Assembly: GCA_945907055.1 (NCBI GenBank)
Contig: CAMDSG010000010.1
Location: forward strand, 1 to 21,512
Length of the DNA stretch: 21,512 nt
Direction of reading: 5' to 3'
Source: Bifidobacterium breve
GTDB lineage: Bacteria > Actinomycetota > Acidimicrobiia > IMCC26256
Made by a program: the position numbers and the translations under genes. Under the pieces are notes generated by a model, which saw nothing but the letters and a program-made list of their open reading frames with translations, had not been told where the DNA came from and made no database searches. Shown here in pieces: positions 20,874 to 21,512 of the stretch (positions within the stretch are counted from its first letter, which is position 1; every line of letters begins with the position of its first letter).

Positions 20874-21512
20874 TCACGGCGCTGTGAAGCGGTGGAGAAC
20901 CGCACCTGCCCCTTCAGAGACGGTGACGAATCCTCTTCCTGTGGCCTCAAACCCGATGGCCTCGCCTTGAACCTCAGATGGGGCAGGGGCTGAACAGATG
21001 ATGATCTTGGCTCCCCCACCTAAAAAGGTTGAGAGAGGTGTAGCCACATCAGTGCGGGCGCTAACCGCCACGCCCCCATAGGTACGAAGAGCGAGTTGCA
21101 GTCCGTTCGGAGAAATATCCGCACCAGTAATCGCACCGAAAGCGCTCGGAGCGGTTGTGATAGTTGCGAGGTACTCCATAGTTGTCACTACGCCTGGGTT
21201 CGTGAGTCCAGAGACGCGGTAAGCCTTCTGCGCTCCGCCACTAAAGCTCTTAGTGATCACGACGATGTCACCTGTCACCGGGTCGACAAACAACGCCTCC
21301 GCGTTATGAGCTCCATCCGGATAACGGAGCCGAATTGCATCAACACCAGAGAGAGACCCGGAGACGCTCCCCGCCAAATCCACGACAGGCTCTGCAACTC
21401 GGTATACAACAATCTCAGAGCGCATAGAGTTGTTGTCGCCGATGTCGCCGACGTAGATATAGGTCATCGAAGCCACAGGGCCGCGCCCAACTGCAATGTC
21501 TTCCCAATCAAT
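20874..21512 (-). CDS. Propeller-like protein of unknown function, C-terminal part (runs off right edge)
   Basis: The frame is open from the right edge to the stop at 20874, giving 213 codons. An ATG at 21474-21476 exists, but the reading continues upstream as IDWEDIA and then TYIYVGDIGDNN. This WEDIA...YVGDIGDN pattern is known to me from secreted or cell-surface propeller-like proteins and lies well inside such proteins, so the start is beyond the window. Repeating strand motifs (IVVYRVAEP, DIVVITKS, GLQLALRTYGG) support a beta-propeller. No catalytic residues can be named. The opposite strand has no better candidate. Confidence is good that it is a real, 5'-truncated gene, low on function. 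Confidence 0.78.
   Translation of the reverse strand: MDWEDIAVGRGPVASMTYIYVGDIGDNNSMRSEIVVYRVAEPVVDLAGSVSGSLSGVDAIRLRYPDGAHNAEALFVDPVTGDIVVITKSFSGGAQKAYRVSGLTNPGVVTTMEYLATITTAPSAFGAITGADISPNGLQLALRTYGGVAVSARTDVATPLSTFLGGGAKIIICSAPAPSEVQGEAIGFEATGRGFVTVSEGAGAVLHRFTAP

Overview
The window looks like a chromosomal housekeeping segment from an actinobacterium of the Acidimicrobiia type. GC content is moderate (mid-50s percent by eye). Many start codons are GTG, and several genes have no clear Shine-Dalgarno sequence. The lineage is inferred from gene content and order. Two blocks follow orders I know from Mycobacterium tuberculosis: tatA-tatC-helY (Rv2094c-Rv2092c) and, running leftward here, pgsA-gcvH-garA-merR-DUF151-merR-gcvP (Rv1822 to Rv1832 region). 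No phage, transposase, integrase, CRISPR array, rRNA or tRNA was found.

Layout, left to right. Positions 1-190 hold the N-terminal part of a leftward glycerophosphodiester phosphodiesterase. Positions 393-5883 form one tight rightward operon: zinc-ribbon protein, small membrane protein, TatA/B, TatC, a small Ser/Thr/Pro-rich membrane protein, a HelY/Ski2-type helicase, and a protein resembling only the C-terminal lobe of diacylglycerol/lipid kinases. From tatA on, each gene overlaps the next by 1-4 bases, so translation is probably coupled. Positions 5981-7582 encode a double-length ThyX-like protein whose two halves each carry a damaged signature motif. Positions 7583-8106 contain no convincing protein gene. 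They do contain a dense set of RNA-like stems, 12-bp tandem repeats and a weak terminator, and may encode an unrecognised structured RNA. Then come an unusually acidic DUF4193-like zinc protein, apolipoprotein N-acyltransferase (lnt), an unknown protein coupled to it, and a GNAT acetyltransferase.

From about 11.4 kb onward every gene is leftward: FKBP-type isomerase, glycine dehydrogenase GcvP, aminomethyltransferase GcvT, a MerR regulator, a DUF151 nuclease-like protein, an FtsR-like MerR regulator, an FHA protein with an N-terminal zinc ribbon (GarA-like), GcvH, a CDP-alcohol phosphatidyltransferase (PgsA-like), a Dabb-domain protein, and a partial secreted/propeller-like protein at the right edge. 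Glycine cleavage (P, T and H proteins) is thus interleaved with regulators that in relatives link glutamate/2-oxoglutarate metabolism and cell division.

The points most worth a second look are the structured intergenic region at 7.7-8.03 kb, the split-motif tandem ThyX, the lipid-kinase C-lobe without a catalytic lobe, the dyad-rich leader of the first MerR gene, and a recurring habit of 11-15 bp tandem duplications at gene ends and between genes.
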